From positions 1 to 28,318 of IMG/VR virus record IMGVR_UViG_3300021347_000023: 28,318 nucleotides of DNA. One strand, given 5' to 3'. Origin of the DNA: a virus. This document shows, piece after piece, positions 5,647 to 12,992 of the stretch. Under the pieces are notes generated by a model. It did no database searches. It saw only the letters and a list, made by a program, of their open reading frames with translations, and was not told where the DNA came from. Position numbers and translations under genes: made by a program. Within the stretch, counting starts at the first letter, position 1. Each line of letters opens with the position of its first letter.

Positions 5647-5786
5647 TGGAATTTAAAACATTCGAGATAGAAGAGTTTCAAAAAATGGTAGCTATGGCAG
5701 TTCGTGAAGGTCTTAGTTTTAGTGCTAATGCCTGCGGTGACGAGCTTCACAGAGTCTATATAATAGAATATCATGGAGGTTATTAA
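5646..5786 (+). CDS. Hypothetical protein, 46 aa
   Basis: ATG 5646 overlaps the preceding stop by one base and its own TAA (5784-5786) overlaps the next ATG in the same way. This double coupling supports a real gene. It starts MEFKTFEIEEFQKMVAMAV and ends VYIIEYHGGY. No motif known. Confidence 0.65.
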   Translation: MEFKTFEIEEFQKMVAMAVREGLSFSANACGDELHRVYIIEYHGGY

Positions 5787-6016
5787 TGGAGTTACCTACC
5801 GAAGAAGAGTTTACCAAGGTTTGTTCGGAGCATCTATGGACTTTCACAATGGAGCCGGACTTAAACAGAGCTATGGAAGGTCTAAAAACATATCACTATA
5901 TACATAATGTTATAAAACTTGGCGGCTCTAAGTACAAAAAGATACATAGAAAAGCCTTTGAAGACTTCATAGATAAAACTAAAGCGGAGGTAAATAGTTA
6001 TGCAGCTCAACCCTGA
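5786..6016 (+). CDS. Hypothetical protein, 76 aa
   Basis: ATG at 5786 follows GGAGG at 5775-5779. It appears helical, with acidic N-terminal and basic central parts (KLGGSKYKKIHRKAFEDFIDKTKAEV). The C-terminus overlaps the next gene by 17 nt. No family recognised. Confidence 0.7.
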   Translation: MELPTEEEFTKVCSEHLWTFTMEPDLNRAMEGLKTYHYIHNVIKLGGSKYKKIHRKAFEDFIDKTKAEVNSYAAQP

Positions 6017-6179
6017 CGAACGAGAAGACCTCGTATTTAAAGTTATAGGTCAGATAAGAATTGATATATATGAAGGGGCATATGAAGCTTTATTTGAAAT
6101 GCTAGAGCAGATAGACCCCAGATATTTAATAGGCTTTTTAGAAGAGGCAGAGCACCATGAAAAACTCAGATGGAATTAA
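6000..6179 (+). CDS. Hypothetical acidic protein, 59 aa
   Basis: ATG at 6000 with GGAGG at 5987-5991; TAA ends at 6179. It overlaps the previous gene by 17 nt. The protein (MQLNPDERED...) is acidic and probably all helical, ending in EEAEHHEKLRWN. No motif recognised. Confidence 0.65.
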   Translation: MQLNPDEREDLVFKVIGQIRIDIYEGAYEALFEMLEQIDPRYLIGFLEEAEHHEKLRWN

Positions 6180-6354
6180 AGAAGGTAATGTTATGTGGCG
6201 CATAGACTTTCTAGGATTATCTGGATGCCCTATGTATAGTTTTAGTTTAGAAGATGCTCATAAAGTTGCAAGACAGCAGAGCAGTGAGCCTTATATTGTT
6301 ACTATGATTACTGGTGATAGACTTCAACAGGAGGTAAGCAGTGGAAAAATCTGA
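6157..6354 (+). CDS. Hypothetical protein, 65 aa (or 53 aa from 6193)
   Basis: Two in-frame starts are plausible: 6157 with GAGG 9 nt upstream and a 23 nt overlap with the previous gene, and 6193 (MWRIDFLGLSG...) with GAAGG 7 nt upstream and no overlap. The core WRIDFLGLSGCPMYSFSLEDAHKVA looks like a small alpha/beta unit. No family known. Confidence 0.65.
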   Translation: MKNSDGIKEGNVMWRIDFLGLSGCPMYSFSLEDAHKVARQQSSEPYIVTMITGDRLQQEVSSGKI

Positions 6355-6508
6355 AGAGTTCTTTGAAATCTTAAATCAATTAAACATTAATGCAAAGTAT
6401 TTTAAAAACAATATAAACTTTAAGCCTAGCGAAGATTTGCTAGACCGTTTAAATGATATTGAATTTGAGTTGCTAAGCATGATAATCAAAGATAAAGAAA
6501 AACAGTAA
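6341..6508 (+). CDS. Hypothetical protein with GTG start, 55 aa
   Basis: The frame starts at GTG 6341 behind GGAGG at 6331-6335 and ends TAA 6506-6508. It overlaps the previous gene by 14 nt. The protein is helical and charged (EKSEEFFEILNQLNI...FELLSMIIKDKEKQ). Without the GTG start it would be missed by an ATG-only search. Last of the small early genes before inverted-repeat copy 3. Confidence 0.62.
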   Translation: MEKSEEFFEILNQLNINAKYFKNNINFKPSEDLLDRLNDIEFELLSMIIKDKEKQ

Positions 6509-6510
6509 CC

Positions 6511-6576
6511 AATTACTTAATGACTTATAAGTTAGTAAGTTCTTACGAACTAACTTATAAGTCAATTAAGTTAATT
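6511..6576 (+). repeat. Early-region inverted repeat, copy 3 of 3, with longer arms
   Basis: The core is 6521-6564: TGACTTATAAGTTAG, then the same GTAAGTTCTTACGA apex, then the complement. Beyond it AATTACTTAA (6511-6520) pairs imperfectly with ATTAAGTTAATT (6565-6576). TTATAAG/CTTATAA replaces the TTATTAG/CTAATAA of copies 1 and 2, again keeping the pairs. It marks the end of the small-gene cluster. Confidence 0.88.
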
Positions 6577-6602
6577 GTAGCACACTTTCATGGCGGTGTC
6601 AA
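6574..6602 (-). promoter_or_regulatory. Possible leftward (antisense) sigma-70 promoter
   Basis: On the minus strand TTGACA (6602-6597), a 17 bp spacer and TACAAT (6579-6574) preceded by TGC make a strong extended -10 promoter. It would start transcription near 6567, inside inverted-repeat copy 3, and run antisense to the small early genes. Only the hexamers support it, and no gene lies downstream on that strand. Confidence 0.5.
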
Positions 6603-6614
6603 GTAAAAAACCGC

Positions 6615-6643
6615 TTTACTTTTAAATAAATATATGTTATAAT
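6615..6643 (+). promoter_or_regulatory. Rightward promoter for the DUF932/MazG gene group
   Basis: TTTACT (6615-6620), a 17 bp spacer and TATAAT (6638-6643) give a perfect -10 and a four-of-six -35. Transcription would start near 6650 and reach the ATG at 6680. Two direct copies of ACATTCAAATA (6646-6656 and 6658-6668) sit at the start point and could be an operator. Confidence 0.78.
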
Positions 6644-6679
6644 ATACATTCAAATACACATTCAAATAGGTAAAAAACT

Positions 6680-6937
6680 ATGGAAACTTTATTCAACTTA
6701 ATCGCAAAACTAACACACTCTACAGTATTTAGCGGCAAGAAAAACGGTACAGTTTTAGGTAAGTCTTTTATTGTACGTAAACGTCAAAGCAAAAACCGAT
6801 TCGAGGTTAGCCGTGGAGAGTGTTTCAATATCTTCCATTGCTATAAGTGGGCGTTCTACGTTCAGCACAATCAGTCTCGAAGCGTTAGCTTCAAGAATAT
6901 TAAAGATATTAATGGCGTTGAAGGAGTACAAGCATAA
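6680..6937 (+). CDS. Hypothetical basic protein, 85 aa
   Basis: First gene after the promoter at 6615-6643, with AGG about 10 nt before the ATG. It is basic and rich in aromatics (FIVRKRQSKNRFEVSRGECFNIFHCYKWAFYVQ, residues 30-62), perhaps a small beta-rich nucleic-acid-binding protein. Its stop overlaps the start of the DUF932 gene (TAATG). No family recognised. Confidence 0.75.
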   Translation: METLFNLIAKLTHSTVFSGKKNGTVLGKSFIVRKRQSKNRFEVSRGECFNIFHCYKWAFYVQHNQSRSVSFKNIKDINGVEGVQA

Positions 6938-7869
6938 TGAATATTACACCAATGTTTAAAAACAATTCATCACTTCAAGCCATCCGAGAGGGTGGCTACG
7001 GCTCAGCAGATTTTAATATTGCAACACAGCCGTTAAGTTATTTTACACCTGAGCATGGTAATATCCAAAGCTCTAAGTCTGTTATCTATCGAACCGATAC
7101 TGGTATAGAACTTGGGGTTCATGGCCACGGCTACAAGCCAGTAGCACCAAAGCAAATGATAAATGTTACTCGTAATATTATTGAGCGTTCTGGCCTCCAA
7201 GTAGAAGGTATTCAAGAAACTATTCGTACCTCTCACGATGGCTCTAGAACTTTTGTGCAGTATAAACTACCTGAACATACCTATAGAACTACTGACGGTG
7301 ATACTGCATCACTGGGGTTGCTTGCAGTATCAAGCTTTGATGGTACTTGGCCGTTTATGATTAGTGCCGCTGCAATTCAATCAGCTTGTACAAATCTACA
7401 AGTCTTTGTTGGTGGTGAGGTTGCTGTATTTAAAGCTAAGCATACCCGAAACTTAGACATTGAGGTTGGCTCAAGAGTTATCACCAAAGCCTTAGATGTT
7501 TTTGAAAACCAACGTGAGCTGTGGGACAGGTGGAGTCACGAAAGTTTAACAGACTCTGACGCATTCCAAGAGATTGTATCAGCCTTAAAGGTTGAGTCAG
7601 CACAAAAGATTCTGAGTGATACCTACTGGAGAACAGGTGAAGATATTATGCGTAATATGCCAAGGTCTAATCCATCATTAGAATATATTTATAATGCTTG
7701 GCATAAATACAAAAGACGTTTAGGTGCTAATCGTTGGGCATTATATAATGCTATGACTGATTGGTCTACCCATGCAACAGCACAGCGTAAAGATGCTATA
7801 ATAAATATAGCTGCAACACAGAACTCTAGGCAAGCTGTTGTTCAGAACTACTTCTCAAAGGTGGCCTAA
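6937..7869 (+). CDS. DUF932 domain protein
   Basis: 310 residues. The middle reads LGVHGHGYKPVAPKQM (about 58-73) and LAVSSFDGTWPFMISAAAIQSACTNLQVF (about 129-157). Both match the pattern of the DUF932 phage/plasmid family, full length for that family. The family occurs on plasmids and phages near replication or anti-restriction genes; its biochemical role is not settled. Starts are coupled on both sides by TAATG-type overlaps. A role in early replication or host-defence evasion is inferred from position only. Confidence 0.85.
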   Translation: MNITPMFKNNSSLQAIREGGYGSADFNIATQPLSYFTPEHGNIQSSKSVIYRTDTGIELGVHGHGYKPVAPKQMINVTRNIIERSGLQVEGIQETIRTSHDGSRTFVQYKLPEHTYRTTDGDTASLGLLAVSSFDGTWPFMISAAAIQSACTNLQVFVGGEVAVFKAKHTRNLDIEVGSRVITKALDVFENQRELWDRWSHESLTDSDAFQEIVSALKVESAQKILSDTYWRTGEDIMRNMPRSNPSLEYIYNAWHKYKRRLGANRWALYNAMTDWSTHATAQRKDAIINIAATQNSRQAVVQNYFSKVA

Positions 7870-8132
7870 TGCTTACACATAAATTAACTCAACGAGAGCA
7901 AGAGCTTCTTGTTATAACTATGGAGGAGTGCTGTGAACTAGCAATGGTTTGCAGTAAACTTCTCCGGTTCGGCAAGGAAGAACAACATTTAAATAATTTA
8001 TTACAGGAGGCGGCAGATGTTACTGTCATGATAAATCTTCTTTCAGATTACAAGCTTGTTAGTCACATCGAAAGACTTGAAAAGATGTTTGACAAGCAAG
8101 ATAAACTAAAGAAGTGGAGTGATGTTTTATGA
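7869..8132 (+). CDS. MazG-like nucleotide pyrophosphohydrolase (first of two)
   Basis: 87 residues, a single all-alpha NTP-PPase unit. The metal-binding pattern EExxE (E19, E20, E23) followed 24 residues later by ExxD (E47, D50) is intact. Such enzymes hydrolyse nucleoside triphosphates to monophosphate and pyrophosphate. In phages they may clean the dNTP pool or alter ppGpp-linked signalling; the substrate cannot be read from sequence. The ATG overlaps the DUF932 stop. Confidence 0.8.
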   Translation: MLTHKLTQREQELLVITMEECCELAMVCSKLLRFGKEEQHLNNLLQEAADVTVMINLLSDYKLVSHIERLEKMFDKQDKLKKWSDVL

Positions 8133-8296
8133 ATCAAAACTTAAAGAGCGCCAGAGATGATGTCGTCAATGGTCGATTAAGTTTAATACAAGCCTTAAAC
8201 AAATGGGATTTAAAGCACGATGAGCTGCTTAAATTTATGATGGAGCAAGACCTAAAGGAGAAAGACAGTGACAACGATGTTCACGATAGAAAATAA
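8129..8296 (+). CDS. Hypothetical protein, 55 aa, between the two MazG-like genes
   Basis: ATG at 8129 overlaps the previous stop (ATGA) and the frame ends TAA 8294-8296, overlapping the next gene by 29 nt. The sequence (MNQNLKSARDDVVNGRLSLIQALNKWDLKHDELLKF...) is helical and charged. The middle resembles a small helix-turn-helix (SLIQALNKWDLKHDELLKF), which is weak evidence. No family assigned. Confidence 0.6.
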   Translation: MNQNLKSARDDVVNGRLSLIQALNKWDLKHDELLKFMMEQDLKEKDSDNDVHDRK

Positions 8297-8567
8297 AATT
8301 GTTCAGTGGCATGAAGACCGAAACCTAATTAAAGGGTCTACCGACCACCAACAATTTGAGAAACTGCTTGAAGAAGTAGAAGAGCTTAGAACAAACATAG
8401 AGTACGACCAGTTAGTTATAGATGACATAGGAGATATTATTGTAGTCTTAATTAACATTGCACACCGCAACGGTTTAACTTTATATGAATGTATTGAACA
8501 TGCATATAACGATATAAAAGACCGGAAGGGCAAGATGGTCAATGGCTTGTTTGTTAAAGAGCAATGA
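8268..8567 (+). CDS. MazG-like nucleotide pyrophosphohydrolase (second), GTG start
   Basis: 99 residues from GTG 8268, chosen because AAGGAG at 8255-8260 gives a 7 nt spacing; ATG 8277 would be 16 nt away. It has WHEDRNLIKG (14-23), EExEE (35-39), a DDIGD metal site (52-56) and the conserved end AYNDIKDRKGKMVNGLFVKE. This is a complete MazG-like fold of the phage type. It differs strongly from the 7869 protein, so the pair is unlikely to be a recent duplication. The role is likely dNTP-pool control or host signalling. Confidence 0.85.
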   Translation: MTTMFTIENKIVQWHEDRNLIKGSTDHQQFEKLLEEVEELRTNIEYDQLVIDDIGDIIVVLINIAHRNGLTLYECIEHAYNDIKDRKGKMVNGLFVKEQ

Positions 8568-8677
8568 CTACAATCTTCATAGTAATAGGATTAGCCTTGT
8601 GCGGTGCATCGCCACTGGTTGTTTTTGTTTTAGCATTAGCAGCGATGTGGGCAGAGGGTGAATTCTTTTTTAAATAA
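8564..8677 (+). CDS. Tiny membrane protein, 37 aa
   Basis: The ATG overlaps the previous stop (ATGA). Residues 3-29 (TIFIVIGLALCGASPLVVFVLALAAM) are hydrophobic and could cross the membrane once or form a short hairpin, ending WAEGEFFFK. No function known. Coupling and codon use support it, but nothing else does. Confidence 0.6.
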   Translation: MTTIFIVIGLALCGASPLVVFVLALAAMWAEGEFFFK

Positions 8678-8680
8678 AAC

Positions 8681-8714
8681 TTTACAAACGTAGTAACTTG
8701 TGGTATAATACCAC
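8681..8714 (+). promoter_or_regulatory. Promoter of the replication operon, -10 box inside a palindrome
   Basis: TTTACA (8681-8686), a 17 bp spacer and TATAAT (8704-8709) form a near-consensus sigma-70 promoter. The -10 sits in GTGGTATAATACCAC (8700-8714), a palindrome with 7 bp arms. A dimeric protein bound there would cover the -10, so this is a candidate repressor site. Transcription would start near 8716, 30 nt before the ssDNA-binding protein gene. Confidence 0.85.
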
Positions 8715-8745
8715 TTCATTTTAACCAACCATAGGAAATATAAAC

Positions 8746-9171
8746 ATGGCTATATTATCAGGAACAGCATACTGGGCAAGTGTAACTACACCAAACACTA
8801 CATATGAACCAGTATACACAGTAAATCTAGTTGTTGACGAAGACACAGCGCAGAGCTTTAGGTCTAAAGGCTACTCAGTAAAAGACATGGACGAAGGCCC
8901 AGCCCTAGTTATTAAGCGTAAGGTTAACGGCCCGAACGGTATGGTTCGCCCTGCCCCAAAGCTTGTTGATGCTAGTAAAAACCCTATTGATGAGCGTGTA
9001 GGTAATGGCTCTACAGTTAAGGTTCAGTACAAAGAGTGGGAATCTGTTTGGAAGGGTAAGACTTTCAAGGGTCTAGACTTTCAAGCTATGCAGGTTCTAG
9101 ATTTGGTATCCGTTGGAACAGTTGACGGTGGTGAGTTTGAAGTAGAAGACGAGATGGAGGAAGCGTTATAA
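8746..9171 (+). CDS. T7 gp2.5-like single-stranded DNA-binding protein
   Basis: 141 residues, first gene of the replication operon. It coats ssDNA at the fork and interacts with polymerase and helicase. Evidence is the beta-rich OB-fold-like body with basic segments (VIKRKVNGPNGMVRPAP, VQYKEWESVWKGK) and an acidic C-terminal tail (EFEVEDEMEEAL) typical of phage SSBs. AGGAAAT lies upstream of the ATG. Shorter than T7 gp2.5 (232 residues) but like the DUF2815-type SSBs of marine phages. Confidence 0.8.
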   Translation: MAILSGTAYWASVTTPNTTYEPVYTVNLVVDEDTAQSFRSKGYSVKDMDEGPALVIKRKVNGPNGMVRPAPKLVDASKNPIDERVGNGSTVKVQYKEWESVWKGKTFKGLDFQAMQVLDLVSVGTVDGGEFEVEDEMEEAL

Positions 9172-9401
9172 TGGGAACATACAAGTTAGGCGAAAACGTC
9201 TACGATGTATCGTTGCTAGATTCAGAAGCCCAAGGTTTATTCGGGCTTCTGAAGGATGCAATGATTAAGGTACAAAACTCTAATGCTGATGTGCAGTTGT
9301 ATCAAGCAGCAGCTCAACACATTAAAGATTTGTTTGAAGATAAGCTTACGGATGAAGCTATTACAAGTGCAGAGGATGCAGACATTGAAGCCGCAGGCTA
9401 A
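9171..9401 (+). CDS. Hypothetical protein next to SSB, 76 aa
   Basis: The ATG overlaps the SSB stop (TAATG). It starts MGTYKLGENVYDVSLLDSEAQ and is helical and acidic, ending DADIEAAG. Small proteins of this kind often follow SSB in phages and I know no function. A replisome accessory role is guessed from position only. Confidence 0.75.
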   Translation: MGTYKLGENVYDVSLLDSEAQGLFGLLKDAMIKVQNSNADVQLYQAAAQHIKDLFEDKLTDEAITSAEDADIEAAG

Positions 9402-9416
9402 CCACGAGGTAACATC

Positions 9417-11060
9417 ATGCCGTTTGTTAAATTTCATCTGCCCTGTCATTCGTGCGGAGGCAGTGACCCAGTAAGTCAGAACGATGACGGGTCAGCGTAT
9501 TGCTTTAGTTGCAATACTTATTTTAAAGACTACGGCACACCGGAAGTGCAACATCAAGATACTGTAACGGACTTTACAAAGTATCAGCCCAATGGAACTG
9601 GAAGCGGTTCTAGTTATAATGCCTTGACCGATAGAGGTATCAGTATTGAGACAGCCAAAAAGTATGGCGTTAAATCTACTACCCTTAACGGTCAGGTTAC
9701 TAGCCACCACTATCCTTACTTCCACAAAGGCGAAGAGGTAGCAACAAAAGTTAGAAAGCTCAACAAGCAGTTTGCTTGGAAGGGTGATTCTAAAGAAACG
9801 GGCTTGTTCGGAGAACAGCTCTTTAAATCAGGCGGTAAGTTTATTACAGTAGTAGAAGGAGAGTGTGATGCTATGGCAGCATACGAACTACTTGGAAGTA
9901 AGTGGCCTGTTGTATCTATAAAATCAGGAGCACAAGGAGGTGCTCGTGACGTTAAGAATAGCTTAGAGTTTCTAGAATCTTTCGATACAGTAGTGTTATG
10001 TTTCGACAGCGACACCGTTGGCAAGGACGGAGCTAAGGCAATTGCAAAGCTTCTCACGCCCAACAAGGCTAAGATTATGACACTGCCCGAAGGGTTCAAA
10101 GACCCTAACGATATGCTCAAGGAGCGTAAGCATTCCACCTTTGTTAATTGTTTCTGGGATGCAAAAGTCTATACCCCTTCTGGGATTATGAACCTGTCCA
10201 ATCAGCTAGATGAATACAAGCGTTTACGGACAGAAAAGCTTCCGTCAATTCCATATCCTTGGAGTGGATTAAACAAGAAGCTAGAAGGCATGAGAGCAGG
10301 TGAGCTTGTAACTCTTACTGGCGGCACTGGTCTTGGTAAGTCTTCAGTAACCAGAGAACTAGAACACTGGCTCATTAACCATACAAAAGATAACGTAGGT
10401 ATTGTAGCTCTTGAAGAGAACTGGAGCCGCACAGCCGAAGGTATCATGGCAGTTGAAGCTAACGCCAAGCTGCATCTGGATAGCGTTAAGAATGAGATAG
10501 GTGATGAAAAACTTGAACAGTATTACCGCAAGGTATTCATGGGAGAGAACGAGGGTAGAGTTTGGATTCATGCTCACCTTGGTGTCAATCACCTAGAAGA
10601 TATATTCAGTAAGCTGCGCTATCTAATTGTAGGTCTTGACTGCAAGTGGGTCGTAGTTGACCACCTTCATATGCTTGTACTTCAAGCTTTAGAGGGTGAC
10701 GAGCGTAAAGCTATTGATGGTATTATGCATCGGCTACGCTCTCTTGTAGAAGAGACAGGTGTAGGAATGATTCTAGTATCTCACCTGCGTAGAGTTGAAG
10801 GCAACCGTGGGCATGAGAACGGTATTGAAACTGGACTCTCACACCTTAGAGGTTCACAAAGTATTGCACAGTTATCAGACTGCGTTATATCTTTAGAGCG
10901 CAACCAACAATCAGAGGATGAGATTGAGGCATCAACCACCAAGGTTCGTGTCCTTAAATCTAGATACACTGGTGACGTTGGTGTTGCTTGTAGTCTTCTC
11001 TATGATGGAGGCACAGGTAGACTTTCAGAAACATACAAAGAGGAGGAGCTTGAGTTATGA
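9417..11060 (+). CDS. T7 gp4-like bifunctional primase-helicase
   Basis: 547 residues. The N-terminal zinc ribbon has C10, C13, C29 and C32. The Toprim primase domain has VVEGECDAMAAYELL (E147) and FDSD (D197, D199). The C-terminal DnaB/RecA-like helicase has Walker A GGTGLGKSS (K308), an acidic VVVDHLHML motif and MILVSHLRR. The architecture and length match T7 gp4 (566). It unwinds the fork as a ring and makes primers for the neighbouring polymerase. GAGGT lies 7 nt upstream of the ATG, and the stop overlaps the polymerase start (ATGA). Confidence 0.96.
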   Translation: MPFVKFHLPCHSCGGSDPVSQNDDGSAYCFSCNTYFKDYGTPEVQHQDTVTDFTKYQPNGTGSGSSYNALTDRGISIETAKKYGVKSTTLNGQVTSHHYPYFHKGEEVATKVRKLNKQFAWKGDSKETGLFGEQLFKSGGKFITVVEGECDAMAAYELLGSKWPVVSIKSGAQGGARDVKNSLEFLESFDTVVLCFDSDTVGKDGAKAIAKLLTPNKAKIMTLPEGFKDPNDMLKERKHSTFVNCFWDAKVYTPSGIMNLSNQLDEYKRLRTEKLPSIPYPWSGLNKKLEGMRAGELVTLTGGTGLGKSSVTRELEHWLINHTKDNVGIVALEENWSRTAEGIMAVEANAKLHLDSVKNEIGDEKLEQYYRKVFMGENEGRVWIHAHLGVNHLEDIFSKLRYLIVGLDCKWVVVDHLHMLVLQALEGDERKAIDGIMHRLRSLVEETGVGMILVSHLRRVEGNRGHENGIETGLSHLRGSQSIAQLSDCVISLERNQQSEDEIEASTTKVRVLKSRYTGDVGVACSLLYDGGTGRLSETYKEEELEL

Positions 11061-12817
11061 ATTTAGTATTCGACATTGAGGCTGACGGCCTCGACCCCAG
11101 TAAAATCTTTTGTATTGTCGCTCAAGATGTAGACACAATGGATGTGTTTACATTTGACAACACTCAACTCGAAGAGGGTTATGGGTTGTTACGAGCAGCC
11201 AACAAACTAATCGGACATAACATTCTTGGTTATGATATTCCGGCCATCAAGAATATTGCAGGCGTTAACCTGTACAACAAAAAGCTAGTAGATACTCTTG
11301 TACTTTCTAGATTGTTTAAACCAACTCGTGAAGGCGGTCACGGTTTAGAGTCTTGGGGCTATCGGCTAAAGTTTAACAAGGGTGACTATGGCTCAAACCA
11401 AGATGCGTGGGATGCTTACTGTCCTGAGATGCTAGAGTATTGTAAGCGTGATGTAGAGCTTAATACAAAAGTATATCAACAGCTACGTGTCGAGAGCCGT
11501 GGGTTTACAGCACAGTCAGTTAATCTTGAACACGCTACAGCTAAGATTATAGAGCAGCAAAGGCGTAATGGTTTTGAGTTAGACATGCGTAAAGCTATGC
11601 TGCTTGTTGCAATGTTCCAAGAAAAACTAGATGCTACAGAAGCTGAGGTGCATGAAACATTTAAGCCCAAGGTTACTGTAGAAATCCTAAAGCCCAAGTA
11701 TACTAAAAGCGGTAAGCTTGCTAAGGTTGCTGAGGGCGCTGAAGGAAAAGGTACTAGACTTACTGACGAAGAGTATGATATAATGTTAGTAAGCGACAAG
11801 CCCCTGAAGCGTGAGACTCATATAGAATTTAACTTGGGTTCTCGCAAGCAGATAGGTGAGTATCTTATCGAAGCAGGTTGGACTCCAAAGAACTTCACAC
11901 CAACTGGTCAGCCAATTGTTGATGAAGGTACACTGTCTAAGGTTAAAGATATACCAGAAGCTGCCCTGATTGCTAAGTATTTAATGCTTCAAAAACGCTT
12001 GGCTCAGGTCAACAGTTGGATAAAAGCAGTAGAGCCTGATGGCAGAATCCGTGGTTATGTTAATCCTAATGGAGCTGTAACAGGACGAATGACACATAGC
12101 CATCCTAACACTGCTCAAATACCTAGCAGCAACTCGCCCTACGGTAAAGAGTGTAGGTCTTGTTGGACAGTAAAGTCTGGCAATAAACTAGTAGGCATTG
12201 ATGCTTCAGGCTTAGAACTTAGAATGCTTGCACACTATATGGACGATAAGGAGTATACAAATGAAATCCTCAACGGTGATATTCACAGCGCTAACCAACG
12301 ACTTGCAGGACTTGAATCAAGAAATCAGGCAAAAACTTTCATATATGCATTCCTCTACGGAGCAGGAAATGCAAAGCTTGGGTCAGTGGCTAAAGCAGGT
12401 CAAGCAAGAGGTAAACAATTGCGAGAACAGTTTCTTAATAGTGTCCCATCACTTAAATCTCTTGTCAAACGAGTACAACGAGAAAGTAAAAAAGGATTCC
12501 TTAAAGGGCTAGACGGACGCAAACTTTCTATACGCTCTGAACATGCAGCACTTAACACGCTGTTACAATCAGCGGGTGCTATAGTTATGAAGGAAGCTTT
12601 AGTAATCTTAAATGAAACGATAAAGAATCTGCAACTGGATGCTAAGTTTGTAGCCAATGTTCACGATGAATGGCAGATTGAATGCAGTGAGAAAGACGCA
12701 GAAGCAGTAGGTCAGGCAGGCGTTGATGCTATTGTTCAAGCAGGTAAAAACTTAAACTTAAACTGCCCCCTTGATGGGGACTACAACATCGGAGATGCAT
12801 GGCATGAAACCCACTAA
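11057..12817 (+). CDS. Family A DNA polymerase, T7 gp5-like
   Basis: 586 residues. The 3'-5' proofreading exonuclease has FDIEADG (D6, E8), LIGHNILGYD and YCKRDV. The polymerase has motif A VGIDASGLELR (D382), motif B RNQAKTFIYAFLYG (R422, K426, Y430, Y434) and motif C VHDE (H536, D537, E538). Y430 is at the position of E. coli Pol I Phe762; Tyr there, as in T7, favours dideoxynucleotide acceptance and is common in virulent phages. At 586 residues, against 704 in T7, it probably lacks the thioredoxin-binding insertion, an inference from length and the compact thumb. Confidence 0.96.
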   Translation: MNLVFDIEADGLDPSKIFCIVAQDVDTMDVFTFDNTQLEEGYGLLRAANKLIGHNILGYDIPAIKNIAGVNLYNKKLVDTLVLSRLFKPTREGGHGLESWGYRLKFNKGDYGSNQDAWDAYCPEMLEYCKRDVELNTKVYQQLRVESRGFTAQSVNLEHATAKIIEQQRRNGFELDMRKAMLLVAMFQEKLDATEAEVHETFKPKVTVEILKPKYTKSGKLAKVAEGAEGKGTRLTDEEYDIMLVSDKPLKRETHIEFNLGSRKQIGEYLIEAGWTPKNFTPTGQPIVDEGTLSKVKDIPEAALIAKYLMLQKRLAQVNSWIKAVEPDGRIRGYVNPNGAVTGRMTHSHPNTAQIPSSNSPYGKECRSCWTVKSGNKLVGIDASGLELRMLAHYMDDKEYTNEILNGDIHSANQRLAGLESRNQAKTFIYAFLYGAGNAKLGSVAKAGQARGKQLREQFLNSVPSLKSLVKRVQRESKKGFLKGLDGRKLSIRSEHAALNTLLQSAGAIVMKEALVILNETIKNLQLDAKFVANVHDEWQIECSEKDAEAVGQAGVDAIVQAGKNLNLNCPLDGDYNIGDAWHETH

Positions 12818-12992
12818 AAAATGTAATCGTTGCGAAGATGAATTAGTAGCTGAAGAAAACTGGACTATGGGTAATGTTCGCAAAAAGAATTATATATGCA
12901 AGGCGTGCGATAACGCTAAACGAAAAGTGAACTTACAAAAAGCTAAGGAAGAAACTAACTCAGAAGAGGTTGAACAAGATGAAGCCGTGTAA
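12804..12992 (+). CDS. Small zinc-ribbon protein, 62 aa
   Basis: Start at ATG 12804 (GGAG at 12791-12794), overlapping the polymerase end by 14 nt; an upstream ATG at 12771 would overlap much more. Two CxxC pairs, CNRC (6-9) and CKAC (about 33-36), form a likely zinc site; a Lys-rich stretch and an acidic tail follow. Probably a nucleic-acid or protein-binding accessory factor of the replication module. The function is not known. Confidence 0.75.
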   Translation: MKPTKKCNRCEDELVAEENWTMGNVRKKNYICKACDNAKRKVNLQKAKEETNSEEVEQDEAV

